In this document: positions 1 to 8,951 of the stretch, piece after piece
Numbering within the stretch: the first letter of the stretch is position 1
Layout: the number at the start of each line of letters is the position of its first letter
Source of the DNA: Hymenobacter siberiensis
Lineage (GTDB): Bacteria; Bacteroidota; Bacteroidia; Cytophagales; Hymenobacteraceae
NCBI RefSeq assembly: GCF_018967845.1
Contig: NZ_JAHLZZ010000001.1
Span: 1,116,001 to 1,180,000 of the forward strand
Direction: 5' to 3'
DNA length: 64,000 nt
Notes under the pieces: model-generated
Told to the model about the DNA's origin: nothing
The model's input: only the letters and a program-made list of their open reading frames with translations
Database searches by the model: none
Program-made: the position numbers and the translations under genes

Positions 1-147
1 GTCTTTCGAGCAGCCGGCCAGCACCAAGGCCGAAGCCCCGGCCGTAGCACCGGCATACATGAAGAACGAACGCCGCTTGATGGGAGTGTATAGCGGCTGA
101 GCGAACGAAGTGTCGTCGGAGCCGCGGGGCTGGAGGTTGTCAGACAT
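1..147 (-). CDS. N-terminal fragment of a lipoprotein-like exported protein
   Basis: Only the first 49 codons are in the window; the gene runs off the left edge. The ATG is at 145-147 on the minus strand. Residues 1-24 are polar and end in a basic KRR stretch, residues 28-44 are hydrophobic and small-residue rich, and Cys46 sits in an LAGC lipobox, so the product is probably an inner-membrane or exported lipoprotein with a Tat-like leader. Ferritin-like proteins of Hymenobacter often begin this way, but the catalytic part is outside the window, so no function is assigned. It is divergent from the BatD-like gene, with a gene-free gap of about 260 bases between them. Confidence 0.6.
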   Translation of the reverse strand, partial: MSDNLQPRGSDDTSFAQPLYTPIKRRSFFMYAGATAGASALVLAGCSKD

Positions 148-410
148 GAGCGTGGATTAATTGGGTGAAAATTGAAACCAGCGGAGAGGGCAATACAATC
201 CCGGACGGTGCCAAAAGCCCGTCTGCGAGAAGAAAACCGCTACCGTGAGGTGATTTGTGACCAGATACGGCAATTGCCGGGGTAAAGGATTGATTTGGCC
301 CGCATTTTTTGCAGTGAGGCCGGGATTAGCTTACAAATGCCGAGTATGATTTTGGTCGGAATGGCTGAATTCGGCGCTTTCCGCTACTTTTAGGGGGTGA
401 TAATGCGCTA

Positions 411-1946
411 GTGACTATGGGAGGACTTTTTTGGGCATTGGGGCTGCTGCCGGGGCTACTACTGGCCGGACCGGGCCAGGCCCCGCCCAAACTGAGTCCG
501 GCCCCGCCGGCCGCCCAGCCTCGGCCCCCGGCCACCCTGCCGGCCGATGTAGAGCTATTACCTGGGCCAGCCACGCTGCCCGTCACGGGGGTGTTCACGC
601 TGGCTTTCCGGCTGCGCGGCGGTGCGCTCGACAAATACTCAGAGTTTCCGGAGCTGGAGAGTTTCAAGAAAAGCGGCAAAACCAGCACCACCACCACGCG
701 CATTGTGCAGGGCCGGCGGTTTTCCGACCTCACCATTACCCAGCGCTACGTGCCCTACGGCGAGGGCGAAATCATTATCAAGCCCTTCCAACTCACGGTG
801 AATGGGGTGGTGTTGCGTAGCAAAGGGGCCACTGTGCGCGTGGTGCCGGCCGCTCCGCCCAACCCCGGCGCCATCACCAAGCCTGCTAACCCCAGCGCGC
901 CGCTGCAAGCCGTGGCCGACCTGGACAAGATGTTTGGCAAGCCCAAGCCGGTGCTCTACGAAGAGCGGGCCGACCATGCCTTCCTGGCCGTGGTGGCCGA
1001 CCGGCCGCGCGTGTTTGTGGGCGAGGGCGTGCGCGTGGGGCTGTATTTCTACCTCAAGCCCGAAGACCAGGCCCTGCTGGCTTTCCACGATTTTAACGAC
1101 CAGCTGCCGCCCCTGCTCCACGAGCTGCACCAGCCCACCGCCTGGCAGGAGCCCGGCCCCGAACCCAGCGTGACCCCCGATACCGTGCGCCACCTGGGCC
1201 AGAAATACCTGCGCTTCCGGCTGGCCGAAAACCTGTATTATCCCCTCACAGACCAGCCCCTGCGCTTCCCGGCCCTGGCCCTGACGATGGTGAAGTTCAA
1301 GCTTCTGAAAAAGCCAGAGCCCGGCCAGGACAACCGCCTGGCGGGCTACAAAACCTATACTTCGCCCGGCATAGTAGTGGCCGTGCAGCCGCTGCCCTTG
1401 GCGGCCCCGGGCGGCCCGTTGGCCGTTGGCCGCTTCACGCTCCAGGAGGCTATCAGCCGGACGAAGTTCCGGGTGGGCGAGTCATTCACTTACACCTTTG
1501 GCGTGGCGGGGCCGGGTAATTTGTCGGCGGTGCTGGCCCCGGTGGTGGCACCCTGGCCGGGCCTGGACGTGTACGGCCCCGACGTGCGCGAGGAGCCCGC
1601 GCCGGGCGGCGGCCGCAAGCTGTTTCGGTACCGGCTGGTAGCCCGGCGGCCCGGTGTGCTGCCCCTCGATAGTCTGTTGCAGTTGGTCGTATTCAACCCC
1701 GCTGTGGCGCGCTACGAGGTGTTGCGCCCCGGCCTGCGGCCGTTGGTACAGGGCGTGGTAGCCACCGTCGAGCCCCTGGCCCGGCCCGAGGACGACCCTT
1801 TCTATGGCCCGGCACTGGCCGGGGCCGATACCACCATGCAGTCGCTGGACGTGTACCGCGACGTGCGCCGCTACGCCGACTGGCTGCTCATCGGGCTGGC
1901 GGGCGTGGCCGCCTTCGGCTGGTGGCGGGCGGGGCGGCGGGCGTAG
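411..1946 (+). CDS. batD: BatD-family protein
   Basis: The 511-residue product has an N-terminal signal peptide (hydrophobic residues about 4-20), a long beta-rich extracytoplasmic region starting with a BatD-like domain (PVTGVFTLAFRLRGG, then an aromatic-poor Ig-like stretch), and a single C-terminal membrane segment at about 490-506 followed by a basic tail. This is the architecture of BatD proteins of the Bacteroides aerotolerance operon, which are thought to sit in the envelope; their biochemical role is not established. BatA, B, C and E genes are not adjacent, which is unusual. Translation can start at GTG 411 or at ATG 417, and neither has a clear ribosome site. The family call rests on overall pattern rather than a catalytic motif. 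Confidence 0.65.
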   Translation: MTMGGLFWALGLLPGLLLAGPGQAPPKLSPAPPAAQPRPPATLPADVELLPGPATLPVTGVFTLAFRLRGGALDKYSEFPELESFKKSGKTSTTTTRIVQGRRFSDLTITQRYVPYGEGEIIIKPFQLTVNGVVLRSKGATVRVVPAAPPNPGAITKPANPSAPLQAVADLDKMFGKPKPVLYEERADHAFLAVVADRPRVFVGEGVRVGLYFYLKPEDQALLAFHDFNDQLPPLLHELHQPTAWQEPGPEPSVTPDTVRHLGQKYLRFRLAENLYYPLTDQPLRFPALALTMVKFKLLKKPEPGQDNRLAGYKTYTSPGIVVAVQPLPLAAPGGPLAVGRFTLQEAISRTKFRVGESFTYTFGVAGPGNLSAVLAPVVAPWPGLDVYGPDVREEPAPGGGRKLFRYRLVARRPGVLPLDSLLQLVVFNPAVARYEVLRPGLRPLVQGVVATVEPLARPEDDPFYGPALAGADTTMQSLDVYRDVRRYADWLLIGLAGVAAFGWWRAGRRA

Positions 1947-1970
1947 TTTTGCGAGGACTTGTGGCTGTCC

Positions 1971-2097
1971 GCCTGTCATCCTGAGCTCGCGAATGACCTT
2001 ATCACCGCTTCGCTGTTTGAGTATGCGGCAAGCTGTTCCGGCCTGATTAGGTCCTTGGCTACGCCGACCTTCGGTTAGCAAGCTCAGGATGACAGGC
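1971..2097. repeat. Inverted repeat between the BatD-like gene and aroC
   Basis: Perfect 17-bp arms at 1971-1987 (gcctgtcatcctgagct) and 2081-2097, separated by about 93 bases that are themselves partly self-complementary. The arm contains the CATCCTGAG core that recurs, with variation, in other intergenic hairpins of this window. It may fold in the transcript downstream of the BatD-like gene. Confidence 0.7.
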
Positions 2098-2134
2098 ACC
2101 AAGTACTAAGCACCAAAAACCAAGCACCCAAAAA

Positions 2135-3214
2135 ATGTCCAATACTTTCGGCTCCCTCTTTCGCATCACCACATTTGGCGAGTCGCACGGGGCGGGCATC
2201 GGCGTCATCATCGATGGCTGCCCGGCGGGCGTGGCCGTCGATGCCACCCATATTCAGGCCGCGCTCGACCGGCGACGGCCCGGCCAGTCCGACCTCACCA
2301 CGCCGCGCAAGGAGGCTGATACAGTGCATATTCAGTCGGGCCTGTTCGAGGGCGTGACCACCGGCACGCCCATCAGCCTGTTCATTCCCAACGCCGACCA
2401 GCGCTCCGACGACTACTCGCACATTGCGCACGCCTACCGCGCCAGCCATGCCGACTACACTTACGACGCCAAGTACGGCCGCCGCGACTATCGCGGCGGA
2501 GGCCGCAGCTCGGCCCGCGAAACGGCCGCCCGCGTGGCCGCCGGCGCGGTAGCCGCCCGCCTGCTGGCCCATTTCGGCATCGATACCGTAGCTTACGTTT
2601 CGGCCGTGGGCGAGGTAGAAGTGCCCGTGGGCTACGAGCTGCTCGATTTAAGCCTTATCGACAGCAACCTGGTGCGCTGCCCGCACCCCGAAACGGCCGT
2701 TCTCATGGAAGCTCGTATCCGGGCTGCACAGGCCGCGCACGACACCGTGGGCGGCGTGATTACGGGCGTGGCGCGCCACGTTCCCGCCGGCCTCGGCGAG
2801 CCGGTATTTGACAAGCTGCCCGCCCTGTTGGGCCAGGCCATGCTCAGCATCAATGCCGTGAAGGGTTTCGAGTTCGGCTCGGGTTTCGAGGGCACCAAGC
2901 TGCCGGGCTCCGAGCACAACGACGAGTTTTACACCGACGCCCTAGGGGCCGTGCGCACCCGCACCAACCACAGCGGCGGCAGCCAGGGCGGCATTTCCAA
3001 CGGCCAGGATATTTATTTCCGTGTGGCGTTTAAGCCCGTGGCCACGCTGCTCCAGCCCCAGCAAACCATCAATGATAAGGGCGAGGCTGTTACGCTGGTG
3101 GGCCGGGGCCGCCACGACCCCTGCGTGCTGCCCCGTGCCGTGCCCATTGTGGAAGCCATGACCCAGCTGGTGCTGGCCGATTTGCTGCTGCGGGCGCGGG
3201 CCAACCGGCTGTAA
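2135..3214 (+). CDS. aroC: Chorismate synthase
   Basis: Converts 5-enolpyruvylshikimate-3-phosphate to chorismate, the last common step of aromatic amino acid synthesis, using reduced FMN. The 359 residues match the usual length. Three family signatures are visible: [18 protein letters not shown] near residue 15, [16 protein letters not shown] near residue 125, and a C-terminal [18 protein letters not shown] block. The start ATG 2135 follows an A-rich tract. No other shikimate gene is adjacent, so it is probably transcribed alone; inverted repeats flank it on both sides. Confidence 0.97.
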   Translation: MSNTFGSLFRITTFGESHGAGIGVIIDGCPAGVAVDATHIQAALDRRRPGQSDLTTPRKEADTVHIQSGLFEGVTTGTPISLFIPNADQRSDDYSHIAHAYRASHADYTYDAKYGRRDYRGGGRSSARETAARVAAGAVAARLLAHFGIDTVAYVSAVGEVEVPVGYELLDLSLIDSNLVRCPHPETAVLMEARIRAAQAAHDTVGGVITGVARHVPAGLGEPVFDKLPALLGQAMLSINAVKGFEFGSGFEGTKLPGSEHNDEFYTDALGAVRTRTNHSGGSQGGISNGQDIYFRVAFKPVATLLQPQQTINDKGEAVTLVGRGRHDPCVLPRAVPIVEAMTQLVLADLLLRARANRL

Positions 3215-3287
3215 CGTGGACGCTGCGAGTCCGCGAGTGGGCGATAGTTAAACGTCCTCTTCCATGCGCGGACTCGCAGCGTCCACG
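3215..3287. repeat. Perfect 21-bp inverted repeat after aroC
   Basis: Arms at 3215-3235 (cgtggacgctgcgagtccgcg) and 3267-3287 are perfect complements around a 31-base loop. It starts immediately after the aroC stop codon, so it would form a strong 3' hairpin in the aroC transcript. No U-tract follows, so it is either a processing or stability structure or a small repeat element. Confidence 0.8.
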
Positions 3288-3340
3288 GTGCCTAAAATCG
3301 TGTACGTACATTTGCAACCTCCGTCACCCCGTTGTGGTTG

Positions 3341-3348
3341 TAACTTTG
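3341..3348 (+). promoter_or_regulatory. Candidate -7 element for the NifU-type gene
   Basis: TAACTTTG matches the Bacteroidetes TAnnTTTG -7 consensus and lies about 50 bases before the start codon. A second match, TACATTTG, is at 3307-3314. Neither has a well-placed upstream TTG, so the call is tentative. Confidence 0.35.
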
Positions 3349-3396
3349 CAGCTGCCGCCACGGCGGCGCTTTCCCCTGATTTTAAGCCCCGAAACC

Positions 3397-3999
3397 ATGT
3401 CTGCTGTTTCCATTTATGCCGAAGCCTCTCCCAACCCGGAGAGCATGAAGTTCGTCCTCAACCAAAACCTGCTGGTGGATGGCGTGAGCGTGGATTACCC
3501 CAATCTCGAAGCCGCCACCAACTCGCCGCTGGCGCAGGAGCTGTTTGGCTTCGACTACGTGGGCCGCGTGTTCATCGCCCAGAACTTCGTCACCGTCACC
3601 AAATCCCAGCCCGAGCTGGCCTGGACCCAGCTCATTCCCGAGCTGCGCCAGTTCCTGAAAAGCTACGTGGAGGCCGGCGGCCCCATTTTCCTCGTCGACC
3701 CCGCCGCCGAGCAGAAAGCAGCTCAGGCCGCCGTTGCTGGCGACCCCACCCAGCAGGACGGTCAGATTGCCCAGAAAGTCATCGACCTGCTCGATAACTA
3801 CGTGCGCCCCGCCGTGGAGCAGGACGGTGGCAACATCACCTTCAAAAGCTACCACGAAGGCATCGTGACTGTGAACCTGCAAGGCTCGTGCTCCGGCTGC
3901 CCCTCGGCCACCGTCACCCTGAAATCCGGCATTGAGAACCTGCTCAAGCGCATGGTGCCCGAAGTGCAAAGCGTAGTAGCCGAAGGCATTACGGTGTAA
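3397..3999 (+). CDS. NifU/Nfu-type iron-sulfur cluster scaffold protein
   Basis: The 200-residue protein has an Nfu N-terminal domain (about 1-95, beginning with SPNPESMKF, typical of this domain) and a C-terminal NifU domain (about 125-200) with the cluster-binding CxxC pair at Cys165 and Cys168 in GSCSGCPS. Such proteins hold and pass on Fe-S clusters in the cytoplasm. I chose ATG 3397 because SAVSIYAEASPNPE is the normal family start; the open frame extends upstream to 3334, but that part covers the candidate promoter. A strong bidirectional terminator follows at 4029-4066. Confidence 0.92.
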   Translation: MSAVSIYAEASPNPESMKFVLNQNLLVDGVSVDYPNLEAATNSPLAQELFGFDYVGRVFIAQNFVTVTKSQPELAWTQLIPELRQFLKSYVEAGGPIFLVDPAAEQKAAQAAVAGDPTQQDGQIAQKVIDLLDNYVRPAVEQDGGNITFKSYHEGIVTVNLQGSCSGCPSATVTLKSGIENLLKRMVPEVQSVVAEGITV

Positions 4000-4028
4000 T
4001 CTGCGTTATCCGGCTCAATATCAGCCAG

Positions 4029-4066
4029 AAAAAGCCCCGACGTCCGCAAGGTCGCCGGGGCTTTTT
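4029..4066. terminator. Bidirectional intrinsic terminator
   Basis: An 11-bp stem (4029-4039 aaaaagccccg with 4056-4066 cggggcttttt) is bounded by A- and T-tracts on the two sides, so it can stop transcripts from either strand. It lies 30 bases after the NifU-type gene. Confidence 0.85.
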
Positions 4067-4164
4067 CGTTTGTATCGACCGTGGCGAACAAACACACGGC
4101 TGGCCCACCTCATCAGCCGCAAAGCGGCGATACGTTGGTAGTAGTAAGCTGAAAACAGCGCAGA

Positions 4165-4215
4165 GCCGCAAAGCGGCGGCACTCGCCCACGACAGTGGTG
4201 CCGCTACTTTGCGGC
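4165..4215. repeat. Imperfect inverted repeat
   Basis: Arms 4165-4182 and 4198-4215 pair at 16 of 18 positions (gccgcaaagcggcggcac against its complement). The arm word is repeated as single copies nearby, which suggests local duplication of a short element. Confidence 0.6.
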
Positions 4216-4301
4216 TTAACATCCGCCAACAACATGTCGACTACCAAGGTGTCGCTGCTTTGCGGCTAATGAAACGGCTCAACCGCGTGTCCGGCAGGCA
4301 C

Positions 4302-4330
4302 AAAAAAAGGCTGCCCGAAGGCAGCCTTTT
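4302..4330 (-). terminator. Intrinsic terminator for secDF
   Basis: A perfect 7-bp GC-rich stem (ggctgcc 4309-4315, loop cgaa, ggcagcc 4320-4326) has A7 on the left and T4 on the right. Read leftward it gives a hairpin followed by U7, which fits the end of the secDF transcript. Confidence 0.85.
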
Positions 4331-4357
4331 CTCAATAGGGTCAATCGAAATAATCAG

Positions 4358-4396
4358 CCACGAAATCCGAGGAATCCGTTTAATCCGCGGTTCAGA
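4358..4396. repeat. Solo copy of the GGATT-periodic repeat end
   Basis: On the minus strand this reads TCTGAACCGCGGATT, then two further GGATT words spaced nine bases apart, ending in TTTCGTGGCTGATT. It matches the arms that bracket the GxxExxY gene at 12.9-13.5 kb, especially the right arm. It directly abuts the secDF stop codon at 4397-4399, and no GxxExxY gene is beside it. Confidence 0.75.
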
Positions 4397-7384
4397 CTAA
4401 ACCGTGGTGGTGCTCAGCTTGGGGGCGTCGCCCGAGAGGTTGCTCACGTCCTCACCGGCGGCGAGGCGCTCACGCTCCTCTTTCTTGCCGTAGGTGTCGA
4501 GGATAATCGGGGTGGCGATGAACAGCGACGAGTACGTGCCGAAAATCACGCCGATAATCATGGCGAAAGAGAACGAGCGCAGCGTTTCGCCACCGAAGAT
4601 GTACATCACGAGTACCACCAGGAATACCGTGGTGAATGTAATCATCGTCCGCGAGAAGGTCGAGTTCAGGGCCGGGTTCACCACCTGGGCGAAGGTCAGC
4701 TTGGGGTTTTCGCGCAGGTACTCGCGGATACGGTCGTAAATCACCACCGTGTCGTTCATCGAGAAGCCGATAACCGTGAGCACGGCGGCCACGAAAATCT
4801 GGTCCATCTCGTAGTTCGCCCCGAAGAGGCGGGCAATCGGGAAGGCCGCGATAACCAGCAGCGCATCGTGGAACAGGGCCACTACGGCTGCCATCGAGTA
4901 CTGCCACTTATCGAAGCGGAACAGTACGTACACGAAGATGCCCAGCAGCGTGAGGCCCAGCGAGAGCACCGAGGTGCGCTTGATGTCGTCGGCAATGGTC
5001 GCGCCCACTTTCGAGGTCGACTTGATGGCCGGGGCATCGGCGCTGTACTGCTGCAGGCCCTGGTTGAGGGCGGCCGTTACCTTGGCATCGGCGGCGGCGC
5101 TTTCATCCTCGGCCAGGTAGCCGGTGGTGATGCGCAGGCGGTCGGGCGAGCCGTACTGCTTCACTTCGAGGCCGGCATCCTGGAACGCGGGGCGGATTTT
5201 ATCGGCCACGTCGGAAGCCACCATCGTTTTGTTGAAGTCGACTACGTAGGCGCGGCCCCCTTTGAAGTCCACGCCCAGGTTCGGGCCACCCTGCACGTAC
5301 ATCAGGCCGAAGCCGATGATAATGAATACGGCCGAGAATGTGTAGGCAATTTTGCGCTTGCCCACGATGTCGAAATTCAGGTTTTTGAACAGGTTGCGCG
5401 AAATCGAGGTGCTGAACGTCATCGGGTGGTTCTCGTTGCCCTTCACCATCCACTCGATGATGAGGCGCGACACGAACACGGCCGACAGGAACGAGGTAAG
5501 CACACCAATGCCGAGCGTGATGGCGAAGCTCTGCACCGGACCCGTGCCGAAGAAGCCGAGAATCACAGCAATCAGCATAGTCGTCACGTTCGAGTCAAAG
5601 ATGGCCGAGAAGGCCCGCGAGTAGCCTTTGTTGATGGCATCGGTGAGGCCGAGGCCGTGGTCCAATTCCTCTCGAATCCGCTCAAAAATCAGTACGTTGG
5701 CATCTACCGAAGTGCCCATCACCAGAATCAGACCGGCGATGCCGGGCAGGGTGAGGGCCGTGCCGAACTGCGCCAGCACGCCCAGAATCAGGAAGATGTT
5801 GAAGAGCAGGGCGATGTCGGCTACCACGCCGGCGCGGCCGTAGTAGAGGGCCATGAAAATCATGATAATCACCACGCCGGCCAGCGACGAGTACAGGCCC
5901 TGGTTGATGGCTTCCTTGCCGAGCGACGGACCTACCACGGCCTCTTCCACGATGCGCGTGGGGGCGGGCAGCTTACCGGCCTTGAGCTGGTTGGCAAGGT
6001 CCTGGGTATCTTCGATGGTGAAGCTGCCGGTGATGCTGGTACCGCCGCCCGAAATCTCGCTCTGCACCACGGGGGCCGAGCACACGTAGTCATCCAGCAC
6101 CATGGCTACCTGCTTGCCGATATTGGCGGCGGTCATCTTCTGCCACTTACGGGCGCCCGAGGGCGTCATGCTCATCAGCACTTCGGGCTGGCCGTTCTGG
6201 CCGATGTCGGAGCGGGCATCGCTCACTACCTCGCCACCCAGGGGAGGCACGCCATCGCGGGTTTTGCGCACCGGAATCAGCTCCAGGTACTCCTGCTTGT
6301 CGATGGTGGTGGGCTTCAGGCTCCAGAGCAGGGCCAGGGTGGGGGGCAGGGTAGCCTTGGCTTCGGGCGAACGCAGGATGGTGTTCATGGCCGAGGTATC
6401 GCGCAGATTCACGCCCAGGCGGCCGGGCATGGTGAAGAGCTTGGCCAGCGCCCCGGCCTTATTGGCGGTGGTCGACGAATCAGCGGCTGTTTTGCCGGAT
6501 TTCTTGGCGAGCTGGGCGGCCAGTGAGGTCGAGTCGCCGGCGGTGGCGGTAGCCGTGGTGTCGGCGAAAGCCGTGGCGGTGGCGGGGCCGGCTTTGGCAG
6601 CGGCGTCCCGGGCTTGCAGCTGCTTGTCGAGGGCTACCAGGTAGGGGCCTACTTCGTTTTGGTTCCATACTTCCCAGAACTCCAGCTTGGCCTGGCCTTG
6701 CAGCAGTTTGCGTACACGGTCGGGGTTGTCTACGCCGGGCAGCTCGATTTGCAGGCGGCCAGTGCCTTTCACCCGCTGAATGGTGGGCTGATTCACGCCG
6801 AACTTATCGACGCGGGTACGCAGGATGTTGAACGAACGGTCGATGGCTTCTTCTACTTCCTTATCAATCGCGCCAATCACCTTCTCGTTCGAGGAGTTGA
6901 TGTCGATGTTGCGGCTCTTGTTGGTGGTGTTGGCAAAAATGCGGGCCAGCGGCTGGCCGGGTGCGTTCTGCTGGTAAGCCTGGGCAAACAGCGCCGTGAA
7001 GGGCGTGCCCGAGTTGGTTTTCTGGGCTTGCTGTGCCTGCTCCAACGCTTTGTTGAAGGCGGGGTCCTTGCTGTTGCCACTCATGGCGCGCACAATTTCC
7101 ACCGGCGAAACTTCCAGCGTTACGTGCATGCCGCCTTTCAGGTCAAGGCCGAGGCCGAGCTCGCTCTGGCGCACCTCGCGGTAGGTGAAGGGGCCGAATA
7201 CGGGTGCCCGCCACACCGAGTCGAGGTAGTGCTGGCGCTGGCCTTCGTCGAGTTTGCCGTCGTGGGTGGCGTAGGCCACGGCCTTCTGCTGCACCCCACG
7301 CGAGATGTAGGTGAAGAACAGGAAGTACGCGCACAACGCCGTGACGACGAGTGTGAGCGCGATGATTAATCCTTTGTTACGCAT
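4397..7384 (-). CDS. secDF: Protein translocase subunit SecDF (fused)
   Basis: SecDF uses the proton motive force to help proteins leave the SecYEG channel on the periplasmic side. The 995-residue product joins SecD (about 1-630) and SecF (about 660-960), the fused form usual in Bacteroidetes. The SecD signature GLDLKGGMHV lies near residue 80 and the SecF counterpart GVDFKGG near residue 703; two sets of hydrophobic segments follow the RND-like pattern. The periplasmic P1 region is enlarged by an Ala/Thr-rich insert at roughly 255-300. The chosen start gives MRNKGLIIALTLVV, a normal first membrane segment; the open frame continues upstream into inverted-repeat DNA. It ends at a solo repeat copy and an intrinsic terminator. 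Confidence 0.96.
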   Translation of the reverse strand: MRNKGLIIALTLVVTALCAYFLFFTYISRGVQQKAVAYATHDGKLDEGQRQHYLDSVWRAPVFGPFTYREVRQSELGLGLDLKGGMHVTLEVSPVEIVRAMSGNSKDPAFNKALEQAQQAQKTNSGTPFTALFAQAYQQNAPGQPLARIFANTTNKSRNIDINSSNEKVIGAIDKEVEEAIDRSFNILRTRVDKFGVNQPTIQRVKGTGRLQIELPGVDNPDRVRKLLQGQAKLEFWEVWNQNEVGPYLVALDKQLQARDAAAKAGPATATAFADTTATATAGDSTSLAAQLAKKSGKTAADSSTTANKAGALAKLFTMPGRLGVNLRDTSAMNTILRSPEAKATLPPTLALLWSLKPTTIDKQEYLELIPVRKTRDGVPPLGGEVVSDARSDIGQNGQPEVLMSMTPSGARKWQKMTAANIGKQVAMVLDDYVCSAPVVQSEISGGGTSITGSFTIEDTQDLANQLKAGKLPAPTRIVEEAVVGPSLGKEAINQGLYSSLAGVVIIMIFMALYYGRAGVVADIALLFNIFLILGVLAQFGTALTLPGIAGLILVMGTSVDANVLIFERIREELDHGLGLTDAINKGYSRAFSAIFDSNVTTMLIAVILGFFGTGPVQSFAITLGIGVLTSFLSAVFVSRLIIEWMVKGNENHPMTFSTSISRNLFKNLNFDIVGKRKIAYTFSAVFIIIGFGLMYVQGGPNLGVDFKGGRAYVVDFNKTMVASDVADKIRPAFQDAGLEVKQYGSPDRLRITTGYLAEDESAAADAKVTAALNQGLQQYSADAPAIKSTSKVGATIADDIKRTSVLSLGLTLLGIFVYVLFRFDKWQYSMAAVVALFHDALLVIAAFPIARLFGANYEMDQIFVAAVLTVIGFSMNDTVVIYDRIREYLRENPKLTFAQVVNPALNSTFSRTMITFTTVFLVVLVMYIFGGETLRSFSFAMIIGVIFGTYSSLFIATPIILDTYGKKEERERLAAGEDVSNLSGDAPKLSTTTV

Positions 7385-7401
7385 TATCTTAGGAGGGTTG
7401 A

Positions 7402-7541
7402 GTTTTGAATGTTGAGGGTTGAATTCCCAGAGTTGAAATCGGAGAGTAAGCGAAGCGAAAAAGAAAAGGGTTGAATGTTGCCTGAGCTCTCCGCCCTGCG
7501 ACGAAAACTCATTCAATATTTAACCCTCAAAATTCAACACT
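7402..7541. repeat. Inverted repeat of GGGTTGAA/TTCAACCC words
   Basis: Arms at 7402-7420 and 7523-7541 pair at about 16 of 19 positions (gttttgaatgttgagggtt against its complement); further GTTGAA words lie between. It fills the gap between secDF and the upstream membrane protein gene and resembles the low-complexity inverted repeat at 8.5 kb. Confidence 0.6.
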
Positions 7542-7544
7542 TCA

Positions 7545-7922
7545 TTAGGGTGCCTGCGGGGACAGGGCCACGGCCAGCAGCCGCGCCCGGAAAATCTCGC
7601 CGGCCCGTACGCCCGCCCGGGGGCGCGGCACGGCCAGAGCGCGGCGCAGGGCCGGCAGCCAGGTAGTGGCCATGGTGGGCAGCGGGAGCCAGGCATCGGC
7701 CAGCGGGGCCACGAAATGCTTGAGCGAAGCCGTAGCTTCAAACTGCACCTTCTGCTTCACCACCGTGGCCTTGGGCGGGGCGGCGAGGTGGTTTTGGTCC
7801 GTGCCCTGGGGCAGGCGCAGCACGCTCACGGCCCGCTGGTTCAGGCCCAGCACCAGCAGCACCGTGGCAGCAAGCCATGCGAAGCGGAGCGAAAACCAAA
7901 AACGAGCAATCAGTTGGGACAT
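7545..7922 (-). CDS. Hypothetical membrane-anchored protein
   Basis: The 125-residue product begins MSQLIARFWFSLRFAWL and has one hydrophobic segment at about 10-30; the rest is polar with a conserved-looking KVQFEATASLKHFVAPL stretch, probably extracytoplasmic. No family is recognised. I chose the ATG at 7922 because it puts a basic residue before the membrane segment; the frame opens ten codons earlier. It lies upstream of secDF on the same strand but is separated from it by an inverted repeat. Confidence 0.5.
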   Translation of the reverse strand: MSQLIARFWFSLRFAWLAATVLLVLGLNQRAVSVLRLPQGTDQNHLAAPPKATVVKQKVQFEATASLKHFVAPLADAWLPLPTMATTWLPALRRALAVPRPRAGVRAGEIFRARLLAVALSPQAP

Positions 7923-8009
7923 GGCGGCAAACGGGGTCTGCAAAGATACCAATTTGACGCGAACGGGCGCAAATGATTATGTAGCCCGCCAGCCGGGCCG
8001 TAAAGCCCG

Positions 8010-8471
8010 CTACTTCAGCGCATCAAACGAATACTGCGCGTCGGCCCAAAATGTGTCCAGCGCCATAAGCCGGGGCTTAAAGAACGAAATCAGCGCCGGC
8101 CAGTCGTCGCGGTTGAACAGGTTCACGCCGGGCAGGTCGTAATAGATGCGACTCAGCGGCTGGCCATGGGCATCGGTGGTATCGGGGGCCCAGGTCCAGG
8201 TTTCGCCCAGGGTTTCGTGCAATAGGGTCTTCAACTCCAGAAACTGCTCCCAGAACAGCTCGCGGATGCCCGCGTCGGGGTGCGTGAGCTCGATGGCGAT
8301 GCTGGCCCGCGCCTTATCAGCCTGCATCCGAAAATACACGTTCTTAACGCCCGTCTTGTAGTTTATCCAGTTGGTCGTGTCGCCTTCGGCCGAAGGCACT
8401 GGGGCCATGTACTGCCCAAACGCCGTCCAGAAGGCCTGGCGCAATCGGGTGATTTCTGCTTTGCTATACAT
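8010..8471 (-). CDS. DUF4268 domain protein
   Basis: The 153-residue cytoplasmic protein is nearly all one DUF4268 domain: an N-terminal helix (SKAEITRLRQAFWTAFGQYM), a central GVKNVYFRMQADKARASI strand pair and a W-rich C-terminal half. Proteins of this group are common in Bacteroidetes and their function is unknown; some are fused to restriction-like nuclease domains, but no nuclease motif is visible here. The start ATG at 8469-8471 is followed upstream by an inverted repeat, so it probably has its own promoter or is read through from the upstream gene. Confidence 0.75.
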   Translation of the reverse strand: MYSKAEITRLRQAFWTAFGQYMAPVPSAEGDTTNWINYKTGVKNVYFRMQADKARASIAIELTHPDAGIRELFWEQFLELKTLLHETLGETWTWAPDTTDAHGQPLSRIYYDLPGVNLFNRDDWPALISFFKPRLMALDTFWADAQYSFDALK

Positions 8472-8497
8472 TGGGGGAGTTAAGAGTTAGAAGTTAA

Positions 8498-8563
8498 GAG
8501 TTAAGAGTTGTCAGGAAGTGTGTTTATGTCAGTTCCTAACTCTCAACGCTCAACTCTTAACTC
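8498..8563. repeat. Inverted repeat of AACTCTTAACTC words
   Basis: Perfect 13-bp arms at 8498-8510 and 8551-8563, with additional TTAAGAGTT copies to the left. The right arm overlaps the last codons of the lipoprotein gene whose stop is at 8562-8564, so the repeat contributes to the coding end. Confidence 0.65.
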
Positions 8564-8951
8564 ACAATGGGGTAGCCCACCAGCCGGCTTCGTTGTTTTG
8601 AATAGCCACACCGCCCGCGTTCTGGTAATACTCCGACACGCACTCCCGGAAGCCGGGGTTGTACGTGCTGGCAAAGCACACGGCATGGTCGGCGGTGGGC
8701 AGCGGGCCGGTGTGCACGGCAAACATGCTGCCGCGCTCGGCCTTGGTAATGATGAGATAGGTGGTGTCGCTCAGCTTACTGGTCGATGCGTCAAAGGCCT
8801 GGTCGTATTCCTTGTCGGGCGTCACGGGTACGCGCAAAGCCTTGTTTCCTGCCGGGTGTTGCAGCACGCCGGACTGGCCATTTTTGTCACAGCTGGTCAG
8901 CCCCACCAATCCCGCCACCGCCAGCACCACTAGTTGAAAAGAACCCTTCAT
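8562..8951 (-). CDS. Hypothetical lipoprotein
   Basis: The 129-residue product has a lipoprotein signal (MKGSFQLVVLAVAGLVGLTSC) with lipobox LTSC and Cys21, followed by a short acidic linker and a compact domain with two further cysteines at about 92 and 103 that could pair. It is probably anchored in the outer or inner membrane. No family is recognised. Confidence 0.65.
   Translation of the reverse strand: MKGSFQLVVLAVAGLVGLTSCDKNGQSGVLQHPAGNKALRVPVTPDKEYDQAFDASTSKLSDTTYLIITKAERGSMFAVHTGPLPTADHAVCFASTYNPGFRECVSEYYQNAGGVAIQNNEAGWWATPL

Larger units (their letters stand above)
4000..4396. other. Gene-free interval between nifU-type gene and secDF
   Basis: No convincing coding sequence. The interval holds two intrinsic terminators (4029-4066 and 4302-4330), an inverted repeat built on the word GCAAAGCGGC (4165-4215, with related copies near 4118 and 4258), and a solo GGATT-periodic repeat end (4358-4396). 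It separates two convergent genes. Confidence 0.75.

Noticed and set aside
4868..6526. 552-codon plus-strand frame over secDF
   Set aside because: It is antisense to a clear SecDF gene and is His/Gly/Val rich, the composition expected from a reversed high-G+C coding strand. Similar long shadows over the kinases and over leuA were rejected for the same reason.
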